Shown here: in pieces, positions 11,004 to 21,757 of the stretch
Position numbering within the stretch: position 1 is the first letter of the stretch
How the letters are laid out: each line of letters starts with the position of its first letter
Made by a program: the position numbers and the translations under genes
Notes under the pieces: model-generated
The model's input: only the letters and a program-made list of their open reading frames with translations
What the model was told of the DNA's origin: nothing
Database searches by the model: none
From: Areca catechu
Taxonomy: Eukaryota; Streptophyta; Magnoliopsida; Arecales; Arecaceae
Reading direction: 5' to 3'
DNA length: 64,000 nt
Assembly: GCA_021397845.1 (NCBI GenBank)
Contig: CM038051.1
Location: 19,033,356 to 19,097,355 of the forward strand

Positions 11004-13220
11004 ATGGCGCGTCGTCGTCATGTTTCGTCTAATCCGGACGAGGCCGGTCCGTCCCGGCCGAGGACTCCATCCTCCTCTTCCTCGGAAGGGGAGGTGATCC
11101 CGGAAGAGATCCGCAGGCGGCTCCAGCCTGGGGGTGTAACCATAGGCGTCCCTAGGGGTCCTAGGTCTCCCCCTGTAGTTTTCACCCGTCCTATCTCTTC
11201 CCTTCCTCCTCCTGCCATTTCCTTTGCTGGTCCCTCCGGTCACGTCTCATCGATGACCGAAGGTGACCTTTCTTTGCTCCGGGAAGTCTATGGCATCCCG
11301 GGGTCGATCCACCTTTCTCTCCCGCGGCCCGGGGATCGCGTTACCTTAAGCGGCCCCGGGCGAATAGCCTTCTACGAGGACTTCCTCCTTGGGGGTCTTC
11401 GGTTCCCCCTACATCCTTTCTTCCTCTCCTTTCTCAGTCACTACCGCCTGGTCCCGGCCCAGTTGGCTCCAAACGCCATCCGGGTCATCTTCGCCTTCAT
11501 TGTCTTCTGCCACTTCCACGGGTTCGTTGCCCATTTCTCTCTCTTCAGGGCTCTTTTCATCCTGAAGCGTTATTCCACCGATGATGGCTGGTGGTATATT
11601 TCACCTCGGCCTAGGTGTCTCCGGTTCGACCTCCCTTCTTCTATTAAGGGTTGGAAGAACCGGTTCTTTTTTACCTCGGTCGAGGACGTCGACTGGGCCT
11701 GGAGCAAGCCGGATCGGTCCCCGAACCAGAACTCCCAAGTCGAGCCGGCGGACCAAGATGCCTATTCCTTGCTGCTGAGCGACGGGGTCCCTACGCTCGA
11801 TGTTCTGCTCTCGGAGTAGAACTTGTTCGAGGCGGGGATCAGTCCCATCCGGGAGCCGGGTGAGGCTCAGCCTTCCTCTCTACTCCGCACCTCCCCCCTT
11901 TCTCCCTTGTTCTTTTTAACTGGGCTGACCGACCTCAGTTTTCTTTCAGGTATTAAGTTCTCCTTGGAAAATCTCCTGGAGGGCACTGCTCAGAGGGACA
12001 TTGCCGAGGGAGATGAGCCCGCGACGAAGAGGGCTCGCACCGAGGCAAGCCGGGAGGCCGTGCCGACTCCTGCCACCGGTCCAGAGGCGGCAGCTCCCGC
12101 ATTCAGGCCACCTCTAGCCCGGGCTACAGACGCCCCTGTCGCCGACCTCGACAGAGCTGCAGAAGAGGGGGGGCCAGCTCCTTCCCGGGTAGCGCCCACC
12201 TCCACCGTTGCTCCGACGGCGCCCCCGGTGGCTCTAGCTGCCCCATCGGTGGTAGTTCCACCCGGCAGGGGGACGGTCGCCACTGCCGCTACCGATCTAT
12301 CCGCCCCGCCGTCGAATCTCACCAGCCGGTGCTCCGTGATCCGCAACCAGGGCCTCGCGAGGAGGGTTATGGAGTTCGCCTGCACCTCCTGGGACCGGCG
12401 ACTGAGGGGCGGGCGGGACTACGCCGACGCCCTGCTCGGGATCCTTCCGCAGTTTTTCACGGTAAGTCCTGGACTCGGAACCCTCCCTTTTAAAGTTCCA
12501 GTTGGATTTTGACTGACCTCTCTTTCTCTGGTGCAGATCAGGACCGACGTACTGCTGCTGAGGAATTTTCTCATAGGGTACGCCAGGAAGGATGCTAAGG
12601 AGGAAAAGCTTGGCAAACTCGCAGCCGACGTGAAGGATCTCATGGAAAAGGGGGTCGAGCTGCGGGGGAACAACCAGGCCCTTCAATCCGACCTGGCGCG
12701 CGTCGAGGGGCGCATCAGAGAATTGGAGACCTCACTGTCTGAGGAGAGGATCTCCAACCAGCGACGCGTGGAGGAGGACGCAGTGGAGAAGGCTCGCCTC
12801 CGAGCTCAGTCCCAGTCGCTGGAGTGCAGGGTGGAGGAGGCTCGGAGGGAGACGAACGCAGCCAAGGAGCGGAGCTCCTACGTCAATGGGCTGCTGGAAG
12901 CTTCAAAGCGGGAGGCACAGGAGGCCGTCCCGAAATTCTGGGCCTCCGAGGAGTATATCGCGAAGGTTCGGGAGGCCGCCGTGGACTCCTTCCTAAAGGG
13001 GTTCCAGATGTGCCAGGAGAAGGTGGGCTCCTTCTACCCCGAGCTCGACCTCAGCGGGGTGGTCCTTGGCGGAAGGATGCAGGAGCCTAGCGGCGAGGCG
13101 CCAGTGGTAGCAGGCGACACGGCTGCAACTCAAGAGCAGCCCCCCGAGCAGCCACCCGTCGACGGCGCAGGTGGAGAGTGCGCACCCCCGCCCGAGGATA
13201 GTGCCACCGTGCCAAACTAG
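11004..13220 (+). pseudogene. Antisense spliced gene of Gypsy A (Transposase_28-like, coiled-coil C-terminus)
   Basis: Lies on the strand opposite gag-pol. It reads as three exons. Exon 1 is 11004-11859 and exon 2 is 11950-12461, joined by a phase 1 intron with donor GGTGAGG and acceptor TTTCAG. Exon 3 is 12537-13220, after a phase 0 intron with donor GGTAAGT and acceptor GTGCAG. The joined frame would be about 683 codons. Residues about 80-200 resemble the Pfam 'putative gypsy type transposon' domain (Transposase_28), with the stretches GRIAFYEDFL, LRFPLHPFF and LAPNAIRVI. Exon 2 is low-complexity Pro/Ala. Exon 3 is a long charged coiled coil. One TAG at 11817-11819 interrupts exon 1; element C has CAG at this site, so it is a nonsense mutation. 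Extra antisense ORFs are known in Tat-lineage elements; their function is unknown. Confidence 0.8.
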
Positions 13221-13285
13221 CTTCCACTTGTATTTCTTTTCTTTCTGCTTCACTTCTTCTCTCTTTTTTTTTTTTTTTTGAGGAC

Positions 13286-13335
13286 TCCCGGCCTGTCGGG
13301 ACTCCTTCGTTGTAATCCTCCTTCAAGTTAATGAA
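13286..13335 (+). terminator. Candidate 3' end signal of the antisense gene (stem-loop plus TGTAA...TAATGAA)
   Basis: A small hairpin, TCCCG-6 nt-CGGGA (13286-13301), is followed by TGTAA (13311-13315) and TAATGAA (13329-13335). The same order recurs at the matching site of elements B (53074-53122) and C (58295-58346), although the flanking sequence has diverged. AATGAA is a plausible near-upstream polyadenylation signal. This role is inferred. Confidence 0.45.
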
Positions 13336-13479
13336 GAATCTCCTCTTTGCCAAGTCCCAACTTTGTCTTCTCTGTCTTCTCTCTCTTTTTTTTTTGTTGA
13401 GACTGAGGGTTGGTTTCAAGTGCCGAGAATAAGTCATGTGGTTTGCTCCGAGCTGAGCTCGCGGGTAAACTGAGTCCCG

Positions 13480-14255
13480 CACAGCATTCAGATAGAAATT
13501 CAGAGCTTCCGGGTTGGACGCCGGTGGAGCTTGGCTCTGTCGCGCCTTCCGGACTGAACCCCGGGGCCGCAGGCTTTATCCGAGCCCTGCACGGCTTGCC
13601 GAGCTGTTCTCCGTGATTGCATGGGCGAGCATGGCTCTGCCCCGCCTTCTGGACCGAAGTCCGGGACTTCCGGACTGAACCCCAGGGCCGCAGGCTCTAT
13701 CCGAGCCCTGCGCTGCTTGCCGAGCTGTTCTCCGTGATTGCGTGGGCGAGCTTGGCTCTGCCCCACCTTCTGGACCAAAGTCCGAGACTTCCGGACTAAA
13801 CCCCAGGGCCGCAGGCTTTATCCGAGCCCTGCGCGGCTTGCCGAGCTGTTCTCCGTGATTGCGTGGGCGAGCTTGGCTCTGCCCCACCTTCCAGACCGAA
13901 GTCCGGACTTCCGGACTGAACCCCGGGGCCGCAGGCTTTATCCGAGACCTGCGCGGCTTGCCGAGCTGTTCTCCGTGATTGCGTGGGCGAGCTTGGCTCT
14001 GCCCCGCCTTCCGGACTGAACCCCGGGGCCGCAGGCTTTATCCGAGCCCTGCGCGGCTTGCCGAGCTGTTCTCCGTGATTGCATGGGCGAGCTTGGCTCT
14101 GCCCCACCTTCCGGACCGAAGTCCGGGACTTCCGGACTGAACCCCGGGGCCGCAGGCTTTATCCAAGCCCTGTGCGGCTTGCTGAGCTGTTCTTCGTGAT
14201 TGCATGGGTGAGCTTGGCTTTGCCTCGCCTTCCGGACCAAAGTTCGGGACTTCTC
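13480..14255. repeat. Tandem array, about 121 bp unit, in the 3' region of Gypsy A
   Basis: About six head-to-tail copies of a unit containing CCGCAGGCTTTATCCGAG and GCCGAGCTGTTCTCCGTGAT. The landmark GGCCGCAGGC recurs at about 13565, 13687, 13808, 13928, 14028 and 14149. One unit is about 20 bp short. The array sits between the 3' ends of the converging pol and antisense genes. ORFs of 60-100 codons across it on both strands are repeat translations. Confidence 0.93.
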
Positions 14256-14352
14256 ATCTTCTCGGGTTTTCGGCCACAGCCGTGTTTGCCGAACCCAGAG
14301 CTATGTGTCTCTCTTCCTACGAGGTGAGAAGAAGCATTTGAAGTAAAGGAAT

Positions 14353-14358
14353 TTTATT
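14353..14358 (-). terminator. AATAAA motif after pol of Gypsy A
   Basis: AATAAA on the minus strand, just past the integrase C-terminus and before the tandem array. Element C has the same motif at the matching place (60757-60762). It could allow early polyadenylation of a gag-pol transcript, but genomic RNA must read on to the 3' LTR. The role is uncertain. Confidence 0.35.
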
Positions 14359-14429
14359 ACAGGAGTTCGAGGAACCTTACATTATTGGTAACACATCCTC
14401 AGGTTCGAGGCATTCCAGGTCCGAGGAAC

Positions 14430-17400
14430 CTGGACCCTCCTAACTCCTCCAGGTAATAGGCCCCGTGAGGGAGAACTTCCGCCACCCTGTACGGACCCTC
14501 CCAGTTCGGGGAGAGCTTCCCGCACTCCCGTGGCTGGGAAGCTTCAGCACGCCGGAGCACCAGATCTTCTGGGCGAAAGGACTTCGGTCACACCCGGGAG
14601 TTATAGTACCTGGCCACCCACTGCCTGTACGCCGCCATCCGGACTCGGGCCTTGTCCCTCATCTCCTCAAGGAGGTCCAGGAGGTCCAAGGTCAGCATCA
14701 TCCTGGCGGGGTTCTCCCATTCGTCGTACTGCTCCACGCGCAGGATGGGTAGGCTGAGCTCAATCGGGATAACCGCCTCGGCTCCGAAGACGAGGTTGAA
14801 CGGGGTCTCGTTGGTGGCCGTCCTCGGGGTGGTGTGGTATGCCCACAAGATGCTCGGGAGCTCTTCTGTCCAACCACCCTTGGCCTGATCCAGCCTCGTC
14901 CGGAGGCCTTGCAAGATGGTCCTATTCATCACCTCGGCTTCTCCATTTATCTGCGGATGTGCCACCGAGGTGAAGCGATGGTGGATGCCGAGGTCGCTAC
15001 AGAATTCTTCAAACTCCCGACAGTCGAATTGACGTCCATTATCGGTGATAATGGTATGGGGGAGGCCGAAACAGCAAATGATTGACTTCCAGAGAAACTT
15101 GGCGACGTTTGCCTCTATGATCCGTGCCAAGGGTTCGGCCTCGACCCACTTCGTGAAGAGTTGATGGTCACGATCAGGAACTTTCGCTGTCCGGACGCTG
15201 GGGGAAAGGGTCCTAAGAGATCCATCCCCCACTGGGCGAACGGCCACGGAGCCGAGAGCTAGGAAAGCGGAGTTGAGGGCTGCCGCTGCACCACGGTGTG
15301 CTGCTGGCACTGATCACACCTCTTCACGAAATCGGCGGCATCCTCCTTCATCGTCTCCCAGAAATAACCTTGGCGGAGGGCCTTATACGCTAGCGTTCTG
15401 CCCCCCACATGGTTCCCACAGATGCCCTCGTGGTTTTCCTGGAGTACGAGTGCGGCCTCCGCGGGTCTCAGGCATTTGAGGAGGGGATAGGAGTAGGACC
15501 TCCGATACAGCTGCCCATCCATTAGGACGAACCGTGCGGCCTTCTTTTTGATAAGGCGGGCCGCCGCACGGTCTTCCGGCAAGGTGCCACCGGTAATGTA
15601 CTCGGCGTACTTGTCCATCCAGCTGGGCTCTTGGCTGACCTGCTGGACCTCCATAGGGGTCTCGTAGCTCGGGGTCTTGAGACGCTCAACATGAGCGCGG
15701 CCCAGCAACGAGTCCGGCAGGGTTGCCAGCCGGGATAGAGCGTCCGCGCGAGCATTTTTCCCGCGGGGTATGTGGGAGATGCTGAAGCGCCGAAACCTGG
15801 CCGCGCTCGTTCTCACGAGCTCCAGGTATTTCGCCATTTGAGGGTCGTGCGCGCCATACTCTCCGTAGATCTGTCTGGCCACCAGCTGGGAATCAGTGAA
15901 GGCCTTGAGGTTGGCAACGCCCAACTCGCGGGACACTCTCAGCCCGGCGAGGAGTGTCTCGTACTCTGCCTGGTTGTTAGTTGCGGCGAACTGGAAACGT
16001 AGTGCACATTCGGCGACGACCCCATCGCCGTTGGTGAGGATGAGGCCGGCTCCGCTCCCGCCGGAGTTCGAGGCTCCGTCCACATGAAGGATCCACACGT
16101 CCTCCTCGGGTCCCGGTTTCAACTGCCGATCCAGAGGGTCCTCCTCTGTCCCCTTGCCTAGTCCTGTGCACTCGACCAAGAAGTCGGTGAGCACTTGCGC
16201 CTTCATGGTCGACCTTGGTCGATAAGCGATGTCGAACTCGTTGAGCTTAAGTGCCCACTTCGCCAATCGCCTGGATGTGTCGGGTCGGCTGAGTATCGCT
16301 TTCAGCGGCTGATCAGTCAAGACGACAATGGGATGTGCTTGGAAATAGGGCCTGAGATGCTGGGTAGACACTATTAATGCAAAAATGAGCTTTTCAGATC
16401 GGGAATACCTGAGCTCCGCATCGCGGAGGAGTTTGCTTGTGTAGTACACCGGTCTCTGATCTCCCTGGTCGTCGATCCGAACCAAGATCGAGCTGACGGC
16501 CTCCGGGGTGACCGCTAGATAGAGGATGAGCTCCTCTCCTTCTTCAGGCCTGGAAAGCAGTGGGGGCGATGCAAGCATCTTTTTCAGCTCGTTGAACGCC
16601 TCCTGACACTCCTCGGTCCAGGCGAAGTCGCTTATCTTCCTCAGCACTTTGAAGAAGGGTCGGCAGCGGTCGGCCGACCTCGAGATAAACCGACTCAGAG
16701 CGGCTATCCGGTCGGTGAGCCGCTGCACTTGCTTCTTGGAGGTAGGTTGCTCCATGTCCAAGATGGCCTGGACCTTTTCCGAGTTGGCCTCTATCCCTCT
16801 TTGGGTCACCATGAACCCCAGGAATTTCCCGGCGGAGACACCGAAGGCGCACTTCGCCGGGTTCAGCTTCATCTGGTGAAGTCGGAGGTTGCCGAAGGTC
16901 TCCGCCAGGTCGCCAACATGATCCGAAAGGGGCTTGCTCATTACCAGCATATCATCCACGTACACCTGCATGTTGTGGCTGATCTGATTCTTGAAGACTT
17001 TGTTGATCAATCGCCGGTACGTGGCCCCGGCATTCTTAAGGCCAAACGACATCATCTTGTAACAGTAAGTTCCGCGGTCGGTGATGAAGGTATTGTGCTC
17101 TTCGTCTTCCGGGTGCATTCGAATCTGGTTATACCCGGAGAAGGCATCCATGAAAGAGAGGAGGCAATGCCCCGAAGTGGTGTCCACCAGCTGGTCAATC
17201 TTCGGAAGAGGGAAGCTGTCCTTCGGGCAGGCTCGGTTGAGGTCGGTGTAGTCCACACAAATCCTCCACTTGCCACTACTCTTCTTCACCATGACCACAT
17301 TCGCCAACCAGCTGGGATATTGTACTTCCCGCACGAAGCCGGCGGCGAGGAGCTTCTCCACCTCTTCGTTGATGGCCCTCTGCCTTTTTGCGGCGAAGCT

Positions 17401-18500
17401 CCTCTTCTTCTAGCAGACCGGGCGGCACCTCGGATCCACGTTCAGCCTGTGGGTGATGACTTCAGGGGGATGCCCGGCATGTCGGCCGCGGACCATACAA
17501 ACACATCCGCATTCGTGCGGAGAAAATCCAGCAGGCGGGTCCATTCTTCCTCCGGGAGCTGAGCCCCCACCTGCACAGTCTTCTGAGGGTCTGAACCGAG
17601 AGGATACGTCAGCAGATGTTCCACAGGTCCTCCCCTGGGTTCCTTCTCCCTTAAGTCGAGGTCGTCGACGTCGGGGCCGAGCCCGGCGCCTCGGGCACCC
17701 GGGACCGCCTGAAGGCAATGCTGGACTGGCTGGGTCGTCCCCCTCATCACCCCATGCCTGCAGGCCGTGGGGAATTGTACTAGCAACCGCTTCGTGGAAA
17801 TCATGGCGTCCAGCTGGTTAAGCCCCGGACGACCGAGGATCGCGTTATAAGACGAGGGGAGCTTGACGACAGTGAACGTCATCATGACTGTGGTCTGTCG
17901 AGGTAGGGATCCAGCGGTGACAGGGAGAGTAATCTCTCCTTCGACCCCCACCGAGTTCCCGGTAAAGCCCACAAGAGGGGTGTGCACCGGCCATAGCTGA
18001 TCATGAGACAGGTTCATTCGGGAGAAAGCATTATAAAAAAGCACGTCAGCAAAGTTTCCACTATCTACCATAATGCGATGTACAGGATACTTCGCGATGG
18101 TCATCTCGACCACCACAGCATCATTATTTACATTTTTGTTTTCATTCCCCTTCCCAAAGGGGGAGACATTCTTTGGGTCCCCCACCTCCCGGGTTCTCTT
18201 TGTCGCCCGTCCGATTCCATAAGAGATCATGCCCACTGGCTTCTCCATCGGGCGATTATCGATCGCAGGGACCGGGGGGAGGGCTGCGAGCGGTTGTCCC
18301 TCCGCCGGAGCTTTGTTCCTCACGAACTTCCTGAGGTAGCCTCTTTTAATCAGCTCCTCGATTTCCCGCTTCAGATTGTGACACTCCTCCATGTCATGTC
18401 CATGCTCGCGGTGGAAATGGCAGTACTTCGACTTGTCGCGGGTGCTCCTTGGGTTCTTAGGGGGAGGTCGGAGGAGGTAGTGCTCGCCCTCAATTTCCAT
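14430..18500 (-). pseudogene. Gypsy A pol: protease, reverse transcriptase, RNase H, integrase (broken)
   Basis: Order on the minus strand. A C-x2-H...H...C finger (CHFHREHGH) lies near 18420. The protease active site VDSGNFADVL lies near 18060. RT from about 17420 to 16500 carries the YVDD catalytic box near 16950. RNase H (about 16110-15720) starts HVDGASN and carries a TDSQL motif. The integrase HHCC finger (H...H, CDQCQQH) is near 15400-15290, and the integrase core follows at about 15160-14590 with TDNG and NGEAE. A divergent C-terminal tail runs to about 14430. Breaks: a one-base frameshift near 17466, TAG at 17410-17412 (CAG in element C), shifts near 15260-15170, and TGA for CGA near 14588. 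The remaining open stretches are 17442-18500 and 15259-17361. Family: Ty3/Gypsy, Tat branch by layout. Confidence 0.92.
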
Positions 18501-18605
18501 GAGGAACTTCGTTCTGGGAGCAAGGAGAGTGGTGAAACTTCGCTCCGGGGCGGCTCCGCCCTTCGGCTTCGGATTCGGACGGGGGTCAGCAGGTGGCCCG
18601 GGCCT

Positions 18606-19829
18606 TCAGGTCCCGGGAACGTCTCTCGGGGCCGGCTTCTTCAAGGTCCTCCCGTCCAGTTCCCGCCGGGTGCGATCGGCCTCCTCCGCTCGAATGTACT
18701 TGTGGACACGGAGGAGGAGCTCAGAGTATGTCCTGGGGGGTTTCTTATCCAGGGAATAAGTCAGGCGAGACGTCTTGAGCCCGCGCTTTAATACCAGCAT
18801 GGCAACGGGCTCGTCCAGGCTGTAGATTTCCAGGGCAATGGTCTTGAAGCGGGTAACATAGTCCCGAAGCAGCTCCTGGTCCTGCTGGCGGATGGAGAAG
18901 AGGCTGTCCACCTCTCTTGGCACCTTCTGATAAGCGTCGAAGTGTGCCACGAACTTTCCTTCCAATTGATAGAAGGAGCAAATAGATCCCGGCTCGAGGC
19001 GGGTGAACCAGACTCGAGCAGCCTTCCGGAGGGTAGCGGGGAAGGCGATGCATAAAAGAGCATCCGTGGCCCCCTGGACCCTCATGAGAGCCTTGTAGCT
19101 CTCTAGATGGTCCAAAGGGTCGGTGGTCCCAACGTAGGGATCGACCTGCGGCATGCGAAACTGACCCTGGATCGGCTCCTCTTGGATTTCCTGGGAGAAG
19201 GGTGGCCGGGAGTCGTACCCCACCGGGTCCGCTGAGGAGTTCTGTAGGTCGGCAAATCGGCAGGCAAACTCCGCCAGTTTGCGCTCGTGCTCCTCCAGGC
19301 GCCTCTCGGCCTGGCGTCTGATGGCCTCGTCAGTGGAATCTTCCACCGAGGTCGCTGGTGAAGGGGGCACCGATCGGTCTCGGCAGGGGGCTCTACCTCG
19401 ACGTCGCTCACTGTGGCGCGCCGTCTCAGCGTCATCGGCCGGGGATCGACTCTCGTGATCCACCGAACCGGAGTAATTTCTCTTCGCGGGGGTCTGGTGG
19501 CTCCCGCGGGGGTTGGAGGCTGCCCGCGGTTGGGATGGCCTGCCGTAGATGGAGCGCAGGTTTCCGCACGGCCCCGCGGCCTGAGCCGCGGGGGTCCCTG
19601 GCTGGGGCTGCGTGGCCAAGGAGCACTGCTGGTGCTGCAGCTGCCGAACTGCTGTAGTCAGGGTTTGCAGCTGTTGGATAACTGTTGCAAAAGGTCCGTC
19701 CACCGAGGTCAGCTGCGGTGGAAGAGGAGGTGGAGCAGGAAGCTCCCTCTCCGGGCTGCGTGGCCCCTGAGGGGAGGGGACCTCCCCTACTCGGCTAGTG
19801 GATGCTTCGCGCCCGCGTGTGACCACCAT
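18606..19829 (-). CDS. Gypsy A gag polyprotein
   Basis: Starts at ATG 19829 (MVVTRGREAS), the first Met after the primer-binding site. The open frame actually runs back into the LTR to 20006, so upstream Mets are disregarded. The N-terminal half is Pro/Gln/Arg-rich. The second half carries a Retrotrans_gag-like domain (residues about 210-380, with the stretches DPLDHLESY, AARVWFTRL and LRDYVTRFKT). It ends in a TGA at 18606-18608. The frame stays open beyond it into the protease ORF, so gag and protease were one polyprotein interrupted by a single stop, probably CGA to TGA. It forms the particle core in functional relatives. About 407 codons. Confidence 0.85.
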   Translation of the reverse strand: MVVTRGREASTSRVGEVPSPQGPRSPERELPAPPPLPPQLTSVDGPFATVIQQLQTLTTAVRQLQHQQCSLATQPQPGTPAAQAAGPCGNLRSIYGRPSQPRAASNPRGSHQTPAKRNYSGSVDHESRSPADDAETARHSERRRGRAPCRDRSVPPSPATSVEDSTDEAIRRQAERRLEEHERKLAEFACRFADLQNSSADPVGYDSRPPFSQEIQEEPIQGQFRMPQVDPYVGTTDPLDHLESYKALMRVQGATDALLCIAFPATLRKAARVWFTRLEPGSICSFYQLEGKFVAHFDAYQKVPREVDSLFSIRQQDQELLRDYVTRFKTIALEIYSLDEPVAMLVLKRGLKTSRLTYSLDKKPPRTYSELLLRVHKYIRAEEADRTRRELDGRTLKKPAPRDVPGT

Positions 19830-19889
19830 GGCCGGAGCGCACTTCGTCCCACAAAGAACTAGCTCGCACTGGGGGTGTTGTCCTACTCC

Positions 19890-19906
19890 CCTTCCTGGCG
19901 CGCCAA
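19890..19906 (-). other. Primer-binding site of Gypsy A
   Basis: On the minus strand, two bases after the LTR end (...GGCAACA), the sequence reads TTGGCGCGCCAGGAAGG. Position and composition fit a tRNA primer-binding site of plant Tat/Gypsy elements. I cannot assign the tRNA from memory with certainty. Confidence 0.65.
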
Positions 19907-19908
19907 TC

Positions 19909-21752
19909 TGTTGCCGATCTCGCCGCCGCGCCTGTAGCTTCCGAGCTGGTGATTTGATCAGACCGTCTCGTCTCGAGGTCTCCGGGCTCCCGATCCTGCA
20001 AGACAAGGTCAGAAACCCTGGCTGGGGATCCCAGCGAGGGGGCTCCGACGGTCAAGTTAGAAAATGCCGAGATGGAACACAGTCTCCAAGGTGGGCCCCT
20101 GAAGGAGTCCCAGGCTTAGAGATTATATTCGCAAAGGTCTCAGGAAGAGTAGAAATTGGGCCAGGTTCCTTCACCGAGCTTGCGCCAAGGGACCCCTCTC
20201 GGGATCCTGGATCCTGCTCTTTGTGCCTTTCCTTTCCCCAGCCTTTTTTTTCCTTACTTGGTCATCCGCTCTTCCCATCCTTTTATCCCATCACGCTGCC
20301 TCCGGCTTACTACCCTTGGAAGGCTCCCTCTTTGCTTTCACCTCCTTCTCTCCCTCTCTTTCCCCTTTCCCCTTCGGGTTCGAGAACCCGGCGGCCGCCT
20401 TGTCTTGCTTGCCGAGCCTAGCGAGGAAAGGGTAGAGGGAGGACGCCGGCCAGACCCTGGGGCCGAGCGCGAGCGCTCTCCTTCCCAGGCACCGACAACT
20501 CCCGTTCCGGGTCCTGTCTTGCCAGGACTTCGCCTCTCAGCTGCGAAACCTGTCGGGCCGATGTAAACGAGGTTTCGCGCGTTGCTGCCGATCGTACTGG
20601 CGCTCCTCTCGAGGTGCGGCGCGCGCTGCTCGAGGGGCGGTCTCGGAACTCGTGCTCATGCTTCTCGGCGACCTCACCATGCTGGGTAGCCGACCTCGGC
20701 CAAGGTGGGCCCCTCCTGGGCGGACACCTGGTGGAGAGGCAGAGGGGCGCTCGACTTCGGCCGAGGTGGACCCCTCCTGGGCGGACACCTGGCGAAGGAG
20801 CAAGAGGGCCCGACTCGACCTCGGCCGAGGTGGAATCGTCTCAGGGCGCCACTCGGCGAGGGGGCAAGGGGCCGCCGGCTTCGGCCGAGGTGGACCCCTC
20901 CTGGGCGGACACCTGGCGGAGCGGCAGAGGTGCGCTCGACTTTGGTCGAGGTGGACCCCTCCTGGGCGGACACCTGGCGAAGGAGCAAGAGGGCCCGGCT
21001 CGACCTCGGCTGAGGTGGAACCGTCTCAGGGCGCCACTCGGCGAGGGGGCAAGGGACCGCCGGCTTCGGCCGAGGTGGACCCCTCCTGGGTGGACACCTG
21101 GCGGAGCGGCAGAGGGGCGCTCGACTTCGGCCGAGGTGGACCCCTTCTGGGCGGACACCTGGCGAAGGAGCAAGAGGGCCCGGCTCGACCTCGGCCGAGG
21201 TGGAACCGTCTCAGGGCGCCACCCGGCGAGGGGGCAAGGGGCCGCCGGCTTCGGCCGAGGTGGACCCCTCCTGGGTGGACACCTGGCGGAGCGGCAGAGG
21301 GGCGCTTGACTTCGGCCGAGGTGGACCCCTCCTGGACGGACACCTGGCGAAGGAGCAAGAGGGCCCGGCTCGACCTCGACCGAGGTTGAACCGTCTCAGG
21401 GAGCCACTCGGCGAGGGGGCAAGGGGCTGCCGGCTTCGGTCGAGGTGGACCCCTCCTGGGCGGACACTTGGCGAAGGAGCAAGAGGGCCCGGCTCGACCT
21501 CGGTCGAGGTGGAACCGTCTCAGGGCGCCACCCGGCGAGGGGGCAAAGGGCCGCTGGCTTCGGTCGAGGTGGACCCCTCCTGGGCGAACACCTGGCGAAG
21601 GAGCAAGAGGGCCCGGCCCGACCTCGACTTCGGCCGAGTGGAGCCACATCTGACCTTGCTGGACTGCTCCCGTTCTGCCTAAAAAATCCACATGGTTCGG
21701 ATCATGCCCGACAGAATCTGAGACACGCCATGTCATCGTAACGGCTGTAACA
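19909..21752 (-). repeat. Gypsy A LTR, right copy (5' LTR on the coding strand)
   Basis: 1,844 bp. Ends match the left LTR. The GGCGAAGGAG landmark recurs at 20791, 20976, 21161, 21346, about 21470 and about 21594, giving one more 185 bp unit and one more 124 bp unit than the left LTR. That explains the length difference almost exactly (309 bp expected, 305 seen). Overlapping ORFs of 100-250 codons over 20540-21770 are repeat artefacts. Confidence 0.95.
20705..21640. repeat. Compound 185/124 bp tandem repeat in the right LTR
   Basis: Same unit family as 9790-10410 with two more units. Internal divergence between units is a few percent by eye. Confidence 0.92.
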
Positions 21753-21757
21753 ATAAT

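Larger units (their letters stand above)
8982..21752 (-). mobile_element. Gypsy (Tat-type) LTR retrotransposon A, complete structure, TSD ATAAT
   Basis: Both LTRs are present and read TGTTGCCGAT...GGCTGTAACA on the plus strand. The 5 bp duplication ATAAT flanks the element exactly (8977-8981 and 21753-21757). The coding strand is minus: LTR, primer-binding site at 19906, gag, protease, RT, RNase H, integrase, tandem array, polypurine tract at 10521, LTR. A spliced gene runs on the opposite strand between the array and the left LTR. Comparing about the first 180 bp of the two LTRs by eye gives about ten mismatches, so the insertion is not recent. The coding frames are damaged, so it is non-autonomous. 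Confidence 0.95.

Noticed and set aside
16729..17562. 277-codon plus-strand ORF
   Set aside because: Exact antisense of the Gypsy A protease/RT region. No domain of its own, and no matching ORF of similar length over pol of element C.
14430..18500. Possible integrated plant pararetrovirus because of RT and RNase H
   Set aside because: Integrase, LTRs, primer-binding site and 5 bp TSD are present. No movement-protein or coat-protein region is seen. It is a Ty3/Gypsy element.
18003..18791. 262-codon plus-strand ORF
   Set aside because: Shadow of the gag/protease frame on the minus strand.
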